The notes beneath the pieces are model-generated. The model did not search any database. It saw only the letters and a list, made by a program, of their open reading frames with translations, and was not told the DNA's origin. Both the position numbers and the translations under genes were made by a program. This document shows, piece by piece, positions 44,716 through 55,959 of a DNA stretch of 60,000 bases (within the stretch, counting starts at the first letter, position 1; each line of letters begins with the position of its first letter). Source of the DNA: Zygnema cylindricum (taxonomy: Eukaryota > Streptophyta > Zygnematophyceae > Zygnematales > Zygnemataceae); assembly GCA_037447655.1 (NCBI GenBank), contig JBBHKE010003283.1:110851-170850 (forward strand). The letters run 5' to 3'.

Positions 44716-47700
44716 ATGCGGTTCCTGTGCTACTTCCTCCACCGCCACCTGTCCTTCCGTCTCCCGGAGTTCGAGGCTCTGGCCGTACTTGCAGGCTGTA
44801 CGGACCCGCTCGTGTGGGAGCAGCCAGCTGGCGGTCACCACGAGGACTCGCCCTTCTATTTTGTCACTTTGCCCAATGATGACGTGGCACGGGAAATTGC
44901 GACTAGGAGTGAGTGCCAGCTGGACTGGTTACAGTGTTTTCTAGGGTTTGTTTAGAGGTTTCTGAAGGTTTTCTAGGTTTCTTTCGTTTGAAGATTTTTT
45001 AGGTTTTTTTTTGTTTGTTTCTGAAGGCTTTTAGGGTTTTTTAGGGTTTTTTTACAATTTAGAAGGTTTTTAGGGACTTTAGGGATATAGGAGTTTTTTA
45101 TTTTGGTTGGTCTGCTTTTTTAAGAGTTTTTTAAGGGCTTTAAATGCTTTTCTGGGCTTCTTTAAGGTTTCTTAGGTTTTTTTTGTAGGCTTGTATTGGA
45201 ATTTTACGCTTTTTTTCGAGGTTTGTCAGAATGCAAAATCGGTGGCTGTTTTTTGTAGGAATGTGGATTTTTAAGAAATTTATTCTAGAGTCTGGGCTCT
45301 CCCTCTCTCTCCCTCCTTCCCCTTTCCTCTCCCTCTCCCTCTCTCTCCCTCCTTCCCCTTTCCTCTCCCTCTCCCTCTCCCTCTCCCTCTCCCTCTCTCT
45401 TTCTCTCTCGGATTTTAGAAACCAGGGGTTGTATTTTGTAGAAATGAGGTCTGTTAAGAAATCTATTTGTAGAGTCTGCGATGGAGGTTTTTCATTTTTA
45501 TCATTCCATCTTATTAGGGTTTTAATGATTGGATTTTTTTACGCTTGTCTTATTCACTTTGAATTTTTATCTCCTTCCTCCCCCCTTTTTGTTTTCTCTC
45601 CCTATATCTAAGTCTCTCCCTTATTTATTTCTAAAGGATTTATTTTAGGGTTTAGAGGCTTTTCATCGGCAGCTAAAACTGAAAGAATTGTACCTTTCCG
45701 TACAAAATCACATTTTTGCTGAAAGTAACGCTAGAGGACTTATTTTTAGTTGGACCGTTTAAACCTTGGGTTTAACCATGAGGGGTAAACTTGCTCAAAC
45801 TCAAACATCTGTACTCGGAAGGAGGGAGGGGAGGGAAGGGGAGTGAAGGGGCTGTGATAAGACAAGGGGTTAGTGTCACCAATTTTTCAACAAACTGTTG
45901 TCTAAAATTTGTTGTCTCCCTCTCTCTCTCTCTCTCGCCCTCTCTCCCGCCATTTCCTTATGTCTCTCTCCCCCTCCCTTTTCCTCTTTTTCCCTATCTC
46001 TCTTGCTCCTCTTTCTCCCTCTCCCTCTCCTCCCCCCTCCTTCCCCCTCCCTCGCCCTCCCTCCCCGCCTCCCCCCACGTACAGGCGTCCTCTTGAAGGG
46101 CATATACGAAGTGTGGGGCGAGGGCTGCTGTCACGAGGACACTCTGGCGTCCGTACAGCTGTACCCGGAGGACCGGAAACGTCCTTTTTTGGAAAAAGAC
46201 AAAAGTTTCAAGATTGTGGTGGACTGCTTCGGACACGTGTTGACCATGGAGCAGCAGAAGGAGAGGATAGACAGGCTGGAATGCATTCCTTTTCAGGTGA
46301 GTGAAGGGGGGGGGGAGAGAGAGAGGGAGAGGGAGAGGAAACAAAAACAAAAAACAAAAAACAAATTAGCAAAAAGCAAAAGGCATGAGGGCAAAGGACA
46401 TAAGGCAAAAACTGGTCTTATTTCCCGTTCACAATTTTTACCAGAAAAAAGTAAAACTTGAACAACCAACTCCATATTCTCAACGTCTGAAGATGTTCCC
46501 GGAGACTATTTCCACTTTTTTTTCGTTTGTTTTTTATTTTTCGTTTACCAAAATCGAGGTCGTCATGTACGAGTATTTGTGAGTAGGATAGCATCCACAC
46601 TATTACGTGTTCGGTTTACCTTTCCATAACGTTAAAGGAAAAGTAGTTTTTTCTTGTTTTGTGTTTCCTTACATTTTGATTTTTTTTTATATATGATTTT
46701 TGTAGTGTTGTGTAACAAATGAATTGAAGGTCGATGTATCGCGATATCAGTATTTATCAATACCGCTACCTTAATAGTTTGATAGTTATTGAGTTTGTCG
46801 ATAAATGTCACTAATTCGATAACTGCCGATAATCGACCGAGAACTGTTCAGTAATCCAACCGTAAATCGGGGCAGAACACATATCTTGCCAAATCTTCAT
46901 TGAATACTTGATTGGCCCGAAACTCTGCGTACAAAATCTGAAAAATAATAACCAAGGTACGAAGTGAAACATTTAGTACAAATTCATTAAGACTCCGTAA
47001 AGTGTACTGCACCATACTGATGTTAATTTTTCAGTCTCGATGGCGTAGGAAAAAAATGTTTGAAGAGTACGGAATCAATTGTACGGATATCGATGTCGTC
47101 GCAATATCTATGTTGCCTTATTGCTATTATTGGTGATACGATATATCGTCTCGATATATTAATTATCGACACCCTCCAAAAAAGTACATCGATTATCTGC
47201 AAACATGCTCGATATACAACACCATAGTTTTTGTCTTCTAGAGTCCCAAAACCGCAAACATTGAAACCTTAAGCTCTCCCTGATCCACCAAAATCGGCTA
47301 AATCAAAATCTACCATAATTTCACACTAATTCATGTTTGAATGTGGCCCCTTTTGCTCTCCCTTCTTATTCTCCTCCTTCCTTTCAGGGAACAGTGAAAT
47401 TAAAATCTCCCGACATCCAATTCTGGTTCATCGAATGCATTATGGATGGGTCGAACAACGGACTCCCTCCTCCCACCTCTCCGTGGATGTGTTTCGCTCG
47501 TCTGGTGGCGTCCTCCGATAGGAGCGTCGTGACACTACATGATTTAAAAAAGAGGTCTTATTTGGGTCCAACGGCCATGGATGCGGAAATGGCGCTACTC
47601 ATGGCCAATCAGGCGCAAGCGACAAAAGGACAAATCGTCTACGATCCGTTTTCGGGGACGGGAAGCATTCTTGTGGGAGCGGCTCATTTTGGAGCCCTGA

Positions 47701-50107
47701 CTTTGGTGAGGACCGTTTTGTCTGTTGTTGGGGTTTTTTGTGTTAGTGACGCTTTTGGGGTTTTGTTTTTACTGTTGTTTTTTTCTTTTTTAATATTTTA
47801 GGAGGCAGGGGGCAGATATTGACATTCGAGTGGTGAGAGACGGAAAGGGGCCTGGAAAGAACGTATGGAGCAATTTCAAACAGGTGAGGGTTCTTTTTTT
47901 TTTCTATTCTCCTTCCTCCTCCTTGTAGCGAGACTCTTAGAAGCGGGATCCTGAAGTAAGGTATTTCATGATGACATTGGTTTTTTGGTGTACGATTTGG
48001 TTGTGTGATTTGTGTCTTTCTTTTTTTGTTTTGCTTTTTCCACTTTCTTTATTGATATTGATTCATTATCCACTTTGTTTGTTGTTCTGTTTTAATGTTT
48101 TTTTGAGTTTTTTCAGTACGGTCTTCCCACGCCCATTGGTTTGATTCGAGCCGACAACAATCAACCGCCATGGCGTCACTCGCTCCAAGAGGTGACGTGA
48201 CACTCCCAAGCGAATTGTAATAACGTGTGGATTGATGATGTCATCATCATCGATGCCGTTAACACTTGTAGGACATCATGGCAGTAGTGTTGTATATCGG
48301 GCAGGTTTTGCTGGTAAATTGATATGTACTTTTTTTGAGGGGGGCATCAGTCGATATATCCTCTCAATATATCCTATCGCCGATTATCGCGATATTATCG
48401 ATAACCGTACAGTTATTTACATACTCTGCGAATTTATTTATTTTCTACGTCGGTTGAAAAAAGCTTTCCAATATGGTACGCTACACTGTACTGTACCGTA
48501 ATGTATTTGTGGGTAAGGCTGATTTACGAGATCCAGTTTCCTGAGATTTGCCGCAGAAATACAACATTTGATGGGTTTTTTAATAAATGTACACGTGGTT
48601 TTATGAAATGATGAAAATGTAAGTGAACCCTTGCGTTGTTCCGCAAGGCTTAAGTATTCAGATTTCCATACAAGTATTGTTTTGAGGAAGTCTCTAGGAA
48701 AGGGTCATTACAAAAGTTAAATCTTTGGAGATCTGCAGAAACTGACAGAAAAAGCAATTTTTTTTTGGTTTCCGGGCAAAAGGTGGTAACTCGCCTTTTG
48801 GTTTTTGTAGAAACCCTCAGTAGGTTTTGGCCCAATCAACTGTTCGTTGTACGTTTTGCGAGATGTAAATATTTACGTATGGATTACCGTACAGTTATCG
48901 GGCAATTGCTGGTAGTTATTGAATTATCTACATTTATCAGCAAACTGGATAGATTTCAATTTTTCAAGGTCGCGGAATCGGTAAACACCGATATCGCGAT
49001 ATATCTCCCTTGAATTCGTTTGATATTCAACAGTACATGGCAGTTAACACGTTTATGATGGTGTCAGCGTGACAAGTACAACATGTGGAGTTATGTCAGT
49101 ATGGTAAAAGACAAATTTGGGATGGAGAAATCCTCGTCGTTGCAAACTATCCTGGCTGGAAGGTGTGAGAAAATGTTAACATTGGAAAAATAACAGACTA
49201 CATTGTATGAGTTAATGAGATAATTTGAGTGAATGTGTGCTAATGTCTGTAGTCTATTCCAGCACCAAGAGAAATAGAGAGGAGAGAGGAGAGAGGAGAG
49301 AGGAGAGGACCGGAGAAGTGAGGAGAGGAGAGGAGAGGTTTAGTCCAAAACTGTCGATCTCAGATTTCTGAGAAAGCAGCGGCTTTCTGCATATTTTTAA
49401 TCAAATATGTAAATTCGTCCTTTGTCTCGTTTCTGTCTGTCCCCACAAAATGTTATTTTCTCCTTTATGTACTTCCCTTAAAAATAATGCGGGTTTTCTG
49501 TTTTAACTTACAGATTCTCGATGCCATCATTTGCGATCCTCCATATGGTGTCCGTGCCGGAGGTAGAAAATCCGGTGGTCGAAAGGTTCTAAATGGGGTT
49601 TGTGACCCTTATGTCATTCCGGACAATCTTAGAGACAATCACATTCCCTCGACAGCCGCGTATTCTCTCTCCGAGTGTCTTTTCGACCTTTTAGACATCG
49701 CAGCTCGTCTTCTTGTGATGAACGGTCGTCTGGTTTTCTTTTACCCCGCGGCCCGAGAACAATTCAAAGAAGAAGATTTACCGATTCATCCTTGTTTAAA
49801 ACTCGTGGCGAATAGTGAACAAATTTTGACTCGAAGGTGGAGTAGAATACTTTTAACTATGGTGAAAGTGGCGCCGTATACGGAGGATTTAGCAAGGGAA
49901 GCCGAGGAGACCCACAAAAAATTTCGGGAGAATCATTCGGTCCTTTTAGAGGAGAGTAGACAAACCTTAAGAGATATTGTTTTTGCCGGAGCGCCGACAT
50001 CAGCGGCTGAGATTCATCGACGAGCTTCAATCAATGGTTCGTTGACAGAAGGGAAGGAGGACGTGGAGGCTGTGTATAGACCCAGATATCGAGCTAAATG
50101 TGTTTGA
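44716..50107 (+). CDS. TRM11: TRM11-type tRNA (guanine(10)-N2)-methyltransferase, six exons
   Basis: Exons: 44,716-44,908; 46,085-46,296; 47,388-47,705; 47,809-47,883; 48,117-48,191; 49,514-50,107, giving 488 residues. All introns are GT..AG, mostly GTGAG donors. Trm11 with Trm112 makes N2-methylguanosine at position 10 of tRNA. The N-terminal domain starts MRFLCYFLHRHLSFRLPEFE. GPTAMDAEMALLMAN precedes the AdoMet loop DPFSGTGS (residues 221-228). GADIDIRVVRDG follows, then the catalytic DPPYGVR (299-305) with AGGRKSGGRK. RLVFFYP and the SRILLTMVKV end complete the fold. Length fits the family. The chosen ATG matches the usual N-terminus; an upstream in-frame ATG (44,560) would add a low-complexity leader from a TTTCTTTC tract that ends in an acceptor-like TTCTTCAG, so a 5' UTR intron is possible. 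Every reading frame joins cleanly, so the gene looks functional. Introns 1, 2 and 5 hold repeats. Confidence 0.95.
44935..45200 (+). repeat. TTTTAGGG/AGGTTTTT-rich stretch in TRM11 intron 1
   Basis: Many imperfect AGGTTTTT, TTTTAGGG and TTTTTTAGGG words just after the first exon. They resemble degenerate plant-type telomere repeats but without a regular period, so a simple T/G-rich intron is as likely. Confidence 0.35.
45300..45415 (+). repeat. CTCCCT tract in intron 1
   Basis: Two copies of a CTCTCCCTCCTTCCCCTTTC block followed by (CTCCCT)n. Part of the window-wide pyrimidine repeat class, here in the sense strand of an intron. Confidence 0.8.
45908..46084 (+). repeat. Long polypyrimidine tract at the TRM11 intron 1 acceptor
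   Basis: About 165 bp of CT-rich sequence runs directly into the ACGTACAG acceptor of exon 2. It acts as an unusually long version of the ordinary 3' splice-site pyrimidine tract. Confidence 0.75.
46703..47225 (-). mobile_element. Non-autonomous hAT-like insertion in TRM11 intron 2
   Basis: Its right end, read on the minus strand (GGTGTTGTATATCGAGCATG, then CGATGTACTTTTTTGGAGGG), matches the left end of the insertion in intron 5, so the two are the same family in opposite orientation. The left end TAGTGTTGTGTAAC mirrors it. Flanks GATTTTTG (46,695-46,702) and AGTTTTTG (47,226-47,233) may be an imperfect 8-bp duplication. It is rich in CGATATCG-like palindromes. No coding capacity. Confidence 0.6.
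48285..49035 (+). mobile_element. Non-autonomous hAT-like element in TRM11 intron 5
   Basis: 751 bp with terminal inverted repeats TAGTGTTGTATATC and, at the other end, TACTGTTGAATATC read inward (12 of 14 match). Both sides have the perfect 8-bp duplication CATGGCAG (48,277-48,284 and 49,036-49,043). The 8-bp duplication and TAGTGTTG end are typical of hAT-superfamily elements. It contains many CGATATCG-like palindromes and no open frame of note. Confidence 0.88.
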
Positions 50108-50109
50108 GT

Positions 50110-52398
50110 ATAAAATCGTTTTTGTGTACTTTTGGGATGAGAGTGTTTTGTGGTGTTGTGTTGTATTGTGTAATGGGTGTTGTGAATTCAGGATTTTGGT
50201 TTTTGCACACATTTTTGCATTAGGGTTTTCTCCGCTTTTTAAAGCCGTTCGTCGGATTATCGATTTGATGGTTGCGATGGAGAGGTAAGATTCCTGCCTT
50301 CCCATTGGCTGTGACTCAGTGTGGAATCAAACACGTGTGCACGAATAAAAGGGGATTTAAATGGCGAAAATAATATAAACGCTAGTCTCGATACTCGGTT
50401 TACCCGCATTGTACCCACCGTGTACCATAACATCAGTATTATGAAAAAAAAAAAAAATACTATTCACCAATATTCGGCTTTCCGGGAAAAAAATGACGCA
50501 AATAAATAAATGATATAAATCAATGAAATGACATGTATACGGGCGCTTCTGTGTTTTCGATCCGATTGTCGATATTCCGGCAATTCTTTAGGGTTTCGAT
50601 CAACACAAATTGAACTCCTTTGACTCTTGTACAGAGTCTTTATATATATCTTTTAAGATTATAGATGAAGAAGGAATGAATGTCATCTCTTCCTTTTCTC
50701 TTTCACTCTCATCCACCTCCGACTTTCTCCTTTCTCCCCTCAGTCTCGTCACGTTTAGTATGTTCTTTTCAATTTTGAGTTCAGTTTCCCTTTCTCTACA
50801 TTGTAATGTCAACTAAGTCATGGGAACATTCATTATTCCCATATGTGACAGAGTTTTTTTTTTTTGTTCTTTTTTTTTGGCATAGGGCATTTATCATTTA
50901 GTAACTGGCTTGATTTTTGGCATGTAATGGAAAATACTCCAATGTGTTTTCTAATTCACTTTTCTCATTTGTACTTTACTATAATTAGCTTCATTTTCTT
51001 AATTCAAAAATAATATGATCCTACTCTTAAATACTAGAAACAGATGGTGGTTTTCTAACTTTGTCAAATATTCTTGTCAAATATTCTCCATATACGAATA
51101 TTATTTTAAAGAATGTGGTGACTAAGCATTTTCTGAATTGCTCATATGTGGCTTTTGAGCCGGAATGACATTAAAGGAAAAAATAAAATAATCGGAATTC
51201 GCCTTAATATCGCCAGTATTACGAAGCTCGTGCGATACACACTGGACTGCATCTAATATGATACTTGTTAATGACACAATCACTTCTGCGAGAAACACAT
51301 CATCTTTCTTTCTTGTCCGTGCACACACTTTTAAAACTTGAGATTCGTTCTTCTGGACCAAAGAAAAGTCGTTTTTATGACGCTATCATTTCAATCGATT
51401 TCATTGGTCCACTGAAAACTTCAGTTCATAAATTTTCCATGGACCCTTTACCTTAATGAGATATTTTTTCTCAGTGCAAAACCCTTAGTTTTTCAATTGT
51501 AATGGCGACCGGCTATTTGTCTGCACGGCCGTCAGAAGCGTCCAGGCCAGCCGGCCAATTTGAGTGTCGTCTCGATATGGCGCCGTTCCAGAGGCCCTTT
51601 TTTAGCTTTTGTCTTCTTCTGGCTTTCCCGAAACTGTCGATTGGTGGACTATGCTCCTTGTATGGCACCTTTTCTGTCATATCTAAGAAAAGCGCATAAA
51701 GCCCGCCGTAAATAAGTTGGCTACAATTTTGGCACATGGGAATAATCCGTACAGTCGGAGAAAGCAGCGGACAGTGTGACAGACTCTGAGAGACAGCCGA
51801 CGTTTGTTCACACAAATACGACAAAACTGGTCGGTGGAAGAAGGGCCGCTAGTGGCTGCGAGGGTTGCAGCCATATTGGCATTTCTTGGGCGGCTGAGAT
51901 TCGTGGTCACCGTGGGATACACGTGTGCAAAGTTTATATTTTGCCTCAAAAGCAATCGTGACAACACTGTAAATTGCTAATAGTGTTTCTAACATTAATT
52001 TAAATTTTGACCCTCGAACTTTAAATAGAATGAGCAATTATATTTTTCCTCTACGCTAATATAAATACGGTCTAATTATTGTCGATTACACCTATTTGTG
52101 AAATTACGAAATTGTGTAGTGCCAAACAAATGGGCCAATCCGTACAATAGTACGGATAAGTGTTAGATGACGTCGTCAAAACGGGAAAGTGATGAGAAAG
52201 CACACTCAAATTTGATTCCCAGTCATAAAGAATGGGGAAATCACGCGAACATGTTCCCACGTGTCCAAACGTCGACAATGTGAACACGGACTATGGCAGT
52301 TATAATGCACTATCGGAATGTGTATCCAGATCTGCGTTACGTGTATAAATTAGCGTTAATGTTTTGTTGGCTTTAGGTCCTTAAACTCAAAATAGAGT
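50110..52398. other. TRM11 3' flank and intergenic DNA
   Basis: No convincing gene. Open frames on both strands at 51,500-51,970 (up to 103 codons) have a GC-richer composition than their surroundings but no recognisable motif and overlap each other. A short tandem TTGTCAAATATTC is at 51,060-51,085. Confidence 0.45.
50344..50349 (+). terminator. Possible TRM11 polyadenylation signal
   Basis: AATAAA about 240 bp after the TRM11 stop codon. It is the first clear signal downstream. Use of this signal cannot be shown from sequence. Confidence 0.4.
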
Positions 52399-53681
52399 TA
52401 GGGTGGGGCTCCATCAAGCAAAAAGTGAGGTTGTTAACTGGAAAACGTACCTTTTCGTACGAGGTCGTACTACTATTCTTCTACTTCATAAACTACATGT
52501 TTACTAGAGATGCGGCAAGATTCTCCAAACTTTTGGGTGAAAATTTTGACCGTCCTATTTTGAGTTTCCGAAGTAAACACTCCTTTTGTACAGCGTCTGG
52601 ACAGTCTCCTCAATTGTATGTAGGAGGACACTCGCCACACACTAGACATGTCTATCGGTATACTTAGGAAACAAGCTAATATGATCCACGGCGGACGAGC
52701 GATTACAACCTAACATTTTGCAAAGGCCATGTGCCTTCGAATATGGTGGACTCAAATCAACGAGAAGCGACGAACAAATATTTGCCAGAGGATATCCTTT
52801 GACGCTTCTTTTCCTTCGTGGAAAGGACTTTGCCTTTAAAACATAATGGCATAAGTTGTACAGTGATAAAGTACGCGCATACAAAAGCTAAAATTTAATA
52901 CGGTTTTACAAATCTTAAATTTCGTCATGTTTGTACAAACACGTTGTTCAAATTTTGTGCTTTTCGAACCATTTTATATTCCTGATGGTCTAAGAGCGTT
53001 GTTCCATTAGGCGGTCTCAGTAAACGTCGAAAATTCGTTTACAGAAGCCATCGTTCCATTGTGTCGGGTCAGTAACCGACATTTTATTTGCGTAGGAAAC
53101 TTTTATTGGTCCACGTAATAGATGAATACGATTTTAGCAATCTTCAAAGAATCTCTGACAGCAAATTGTGACCACATATTTGTACCAACGAAGGTAAAAA
53201 ATGACTCGTACGACGTATTAAATAAAATTTGTACAAGCGGACGAAACTTAAGATTTGTAAAAGCGTATGAATATTTCAGAATGGTTATTGGATAGCAACA
53301 GAAGCGTGAAACAATATCCTCCGTCAAAGATTAGCTTGCGGCCTCGCATCCTCCCGCACATGTCATACGCGACGTGTACCCACCAGGTCGCGCGGTCGTC
53401 GTGGATATTTGTTCACATTTCCACGAGGCACGATGCTATTCGTTTAGGCGCTTGGAATTGACCTACTCCGAGTCACTTGTTGCGAAGTGGAAGTGTCAGA
53501 CGATGGCGTATCCGATTATGCATCTGACGGTCCACGTTTACGCCCATAAACGTGGAGAATCAAATCCCTCATAGAGTAGGCTTGTTTTTTTGACATTTTT
53601 TTTTATTTGGTACGGCACTGTACGAAACAGTACGACTTTCAGTAAACAACGGCATTTTTCCCCTAATGGAACCTCACCCTA
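52399..53681. mobile_element. hAT-like element with terminal inverted repeats
   Basis: Begins TAGGGTGGGGCTCCATCA (52,399) and ends with the inverted copy TAGGGTGAGGTTCCATTA (53,681 inward), 15 of 18 matching. Flanks are AATAGAGT and AATAGGAA, a possible decayed 8-bp duplication (5 of 8). A second GTTCCATTAGG..CAGTAAAC copy lies inside at 53,004, so it may be nested or internally rearranged. Only short open frames are present; no transposase recognised. Confidence 0.55.
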
Positions 53682-53689
53682 AATAGGAA

Positions 53690-54140
53690 CCTATGTGGTT
53701 CCAATTGAAATGAAGCACGTAGGCGATAGGTGCCTTTTTGGCACGACCTGACGGATAAGTGATAAAATAATATTGCCAATAAACGTTTCATTACGATTAT
53801 TAGAAATGCTTGAAGGACGACGACCCTTAATAACACTCATTGTTTTTTTACACTAACAATTTGTCTACACCAATAGCGATTCACGGTGTACCGTACATCC
53901 ATACCGTAGTGCATAACACCGTAAGTTGCAATTAGCGTTAATAGCATGATATTGGCGACCCTAAACTTTAGCCCTTAAATCAAAAAATAACAACGAGTGG
54001 TCTAAAAGAAGCCTCATCACACGAGAGTGTGAGATGGAGAGGGATAATAGTAGGAAAGGGAGTGGGAGAGTTAAATGGCGAGAGAAGTTGGATTGTTTAT
54101 TATTTATTAGTTAGCGATTGTTTTCGGGTTCAAAACTCCA
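53690..54140. other. Intergenic stretch
   Basis: Unique DNA with one ATTCACGGTGTACCG..CACCGTAAGTTGCAATTAGCGTTAATAG block (53,878-53,950) that recalls the AGCGTTAA repeats at 20-21 kb. No gene seen. Confidence 0.4.
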
Positions 54141-55959
54141 TTCATTGTTTCATTATCTGACTTAAAAAAAAAAATCATTAGATTGTTTAACAGATCAAAT
54201 GCCATGTCATTTTTTTTCGAATTGTTGGTGAATTCAAACATGTCGCCTCGTAATGTATTTCTTGTGACCTCTTAAGTTACGTGTTGTGGATGTTTGAAAC
54301 TTGAGTCGCGTTGCTTCGCCTTTTGTCGTTTCGATTATCACAACTAGTTAAACTATATTAAATGGTATGCTGAAAAGTTTTATCAACTTTCATTCTAAAT
54401 GTCGGAATAACAAAATTGCACAGATAAAACAAATTACAAGCACACATGCTTGTAATTATGCAATGTTATTTCATTGGTGTTATTTAGAGTTTTTGTTATT
54501 TTGCATAAAAAGAGCAAGTATGGTATAGTACTCCAAACTCTATGCACAACTTTCCTTAAAATTCAATGGCAAAATTCCTCAAAAATTGTGTATCTTCGCT
54601 TATGCAATGTTTAAAGTCCTCACATTAACCCTGTGGATGTTGCTCTATATTTTTATTCCCTGCACAATTTTAACACATGAAACAACGCCATATGATTTTA
54701 TTCGACGATGCATTCTTTTTTTTCAGTTGGAGACGATATGACAATATGAAGCGATGCGATGAGATATGATGTGATGCGTGAGTTTTATTTTTACCAAACT
54801 CTTAATGTAAGTTCGTGTCATTTTCGTGGATATCTCATGTTTTCTTGAGAAGTTAAGACTGATATCCCTTCGTTATTTAAAATGTGCAACCTACATAAAA
54901 AGACACAATGCCTATGGCCGAGATTCAATGTCGAAAGTTATTTGCCCCCCTATGAAATCACCCAACGCTTCAATTAGATCACCTATTTTTTATATTGAGA
55001 CAATGAGCAAAGAGACACGAATCCATAATGGTAAACAGTTAATCATGGCTTTCATTGTCTGACTTAAAGAAAAAAAGGAAAAAATGATTCATTAGATTGT
55101 TTAACGAATCAAATGCCATGTCATTTTTTTTAATTTGTTTGTGAATTCAAACATGTCCCCTCGTAATGCATTTCTTGTGACCTCTTAAGTTACGTGTTGT
55201 GGATGTTTGAAACGTGAGTCTCGTTGCTTTGCCTTTTGTCATTTCGATTATCAGAACTAGTTAAACTATATTAAATGGTATGCTGCAAAGTTTTTTGAAC
55301 TTTCATTTTTAATGCTGGAACAATAAAATTGCACAGATAAAACAAATTACAAACACACATGCTTGTATTTATGCAATGCTATTTCATTGGTGTTGTTTGG
55401 AGTTTTTGTTATTTTGCATAAAAGGATCAAGTATGGTATAGTAGTCCAAACTATATGCACAACTTTCTTTAAAATTCAATGTCAAAAATCCTCAAAAGTT
55501 GTGAATCTTTGCTTATGCAATGTTTAAAGTCCTCACATTAACCCTGTGGTTGTTGCTCTTATTTTTTATTCCCTGCACAATTTTAACACATGATATAACG
55601 CCATATGATGTTGTTCGACGATGCATTTTTTTTTCGGTTGGAGACGATATAGCAATATGAAGCGATGCGATGAGATGTGATATGATGCGTGAGTTTTCTT
55701 TTTTCCAAACTCTTAATGTAAATTCGTGCCATTTTTGTTGATATCTCATATTTTCGTTAGAAGTTAAAACTGATATCCCTTCGTTATTTAAAACGTGCAA
55801 CCTACATAAAAAGACACAATGTCTATGGCCGAGAGTCAATGTCGAAAGTTATTTGCCCCCCTATGAAATCGCCCAACGCTTCAACTATATCACCTATTTT
55901 TATATCGAGACAATGAGCAAGGAGACACGTATCCATAATGGTAAACACCTAATCATGGC
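54141..55959 (+). repeat. 902-bp tandem duplication
   Basis: Two direct copies (54,141-55,050 and 55,051-55,959) with a 902-base offset, measured at the shared CTGACTTAAA word (54,157 and 55,059). Landmarks present in both include CAAATGCCATGTCATTTTTTT, TTACGTGTTGTGGATG, GAAGCGATGCGATGAGAT and AACCTACATAAAAAGACAC. The copies differ by scattered substitutions. Short frames occur but none is shared intact by both copies, so it is non-coding. Confidence 0.92.

Noticed and set aside
44935-45200. Interstitial telomere
   Set aside because: TTTTAGGG-like words are irregular in spacing and sequence and occur in an ordinary T-rich intron.
51513-51824. Minus-strand gene of 103 codons
   Set aside because: Overlaps equally open frames on the other strand, shows no motif and no splice-site support; not enough to call a gene.
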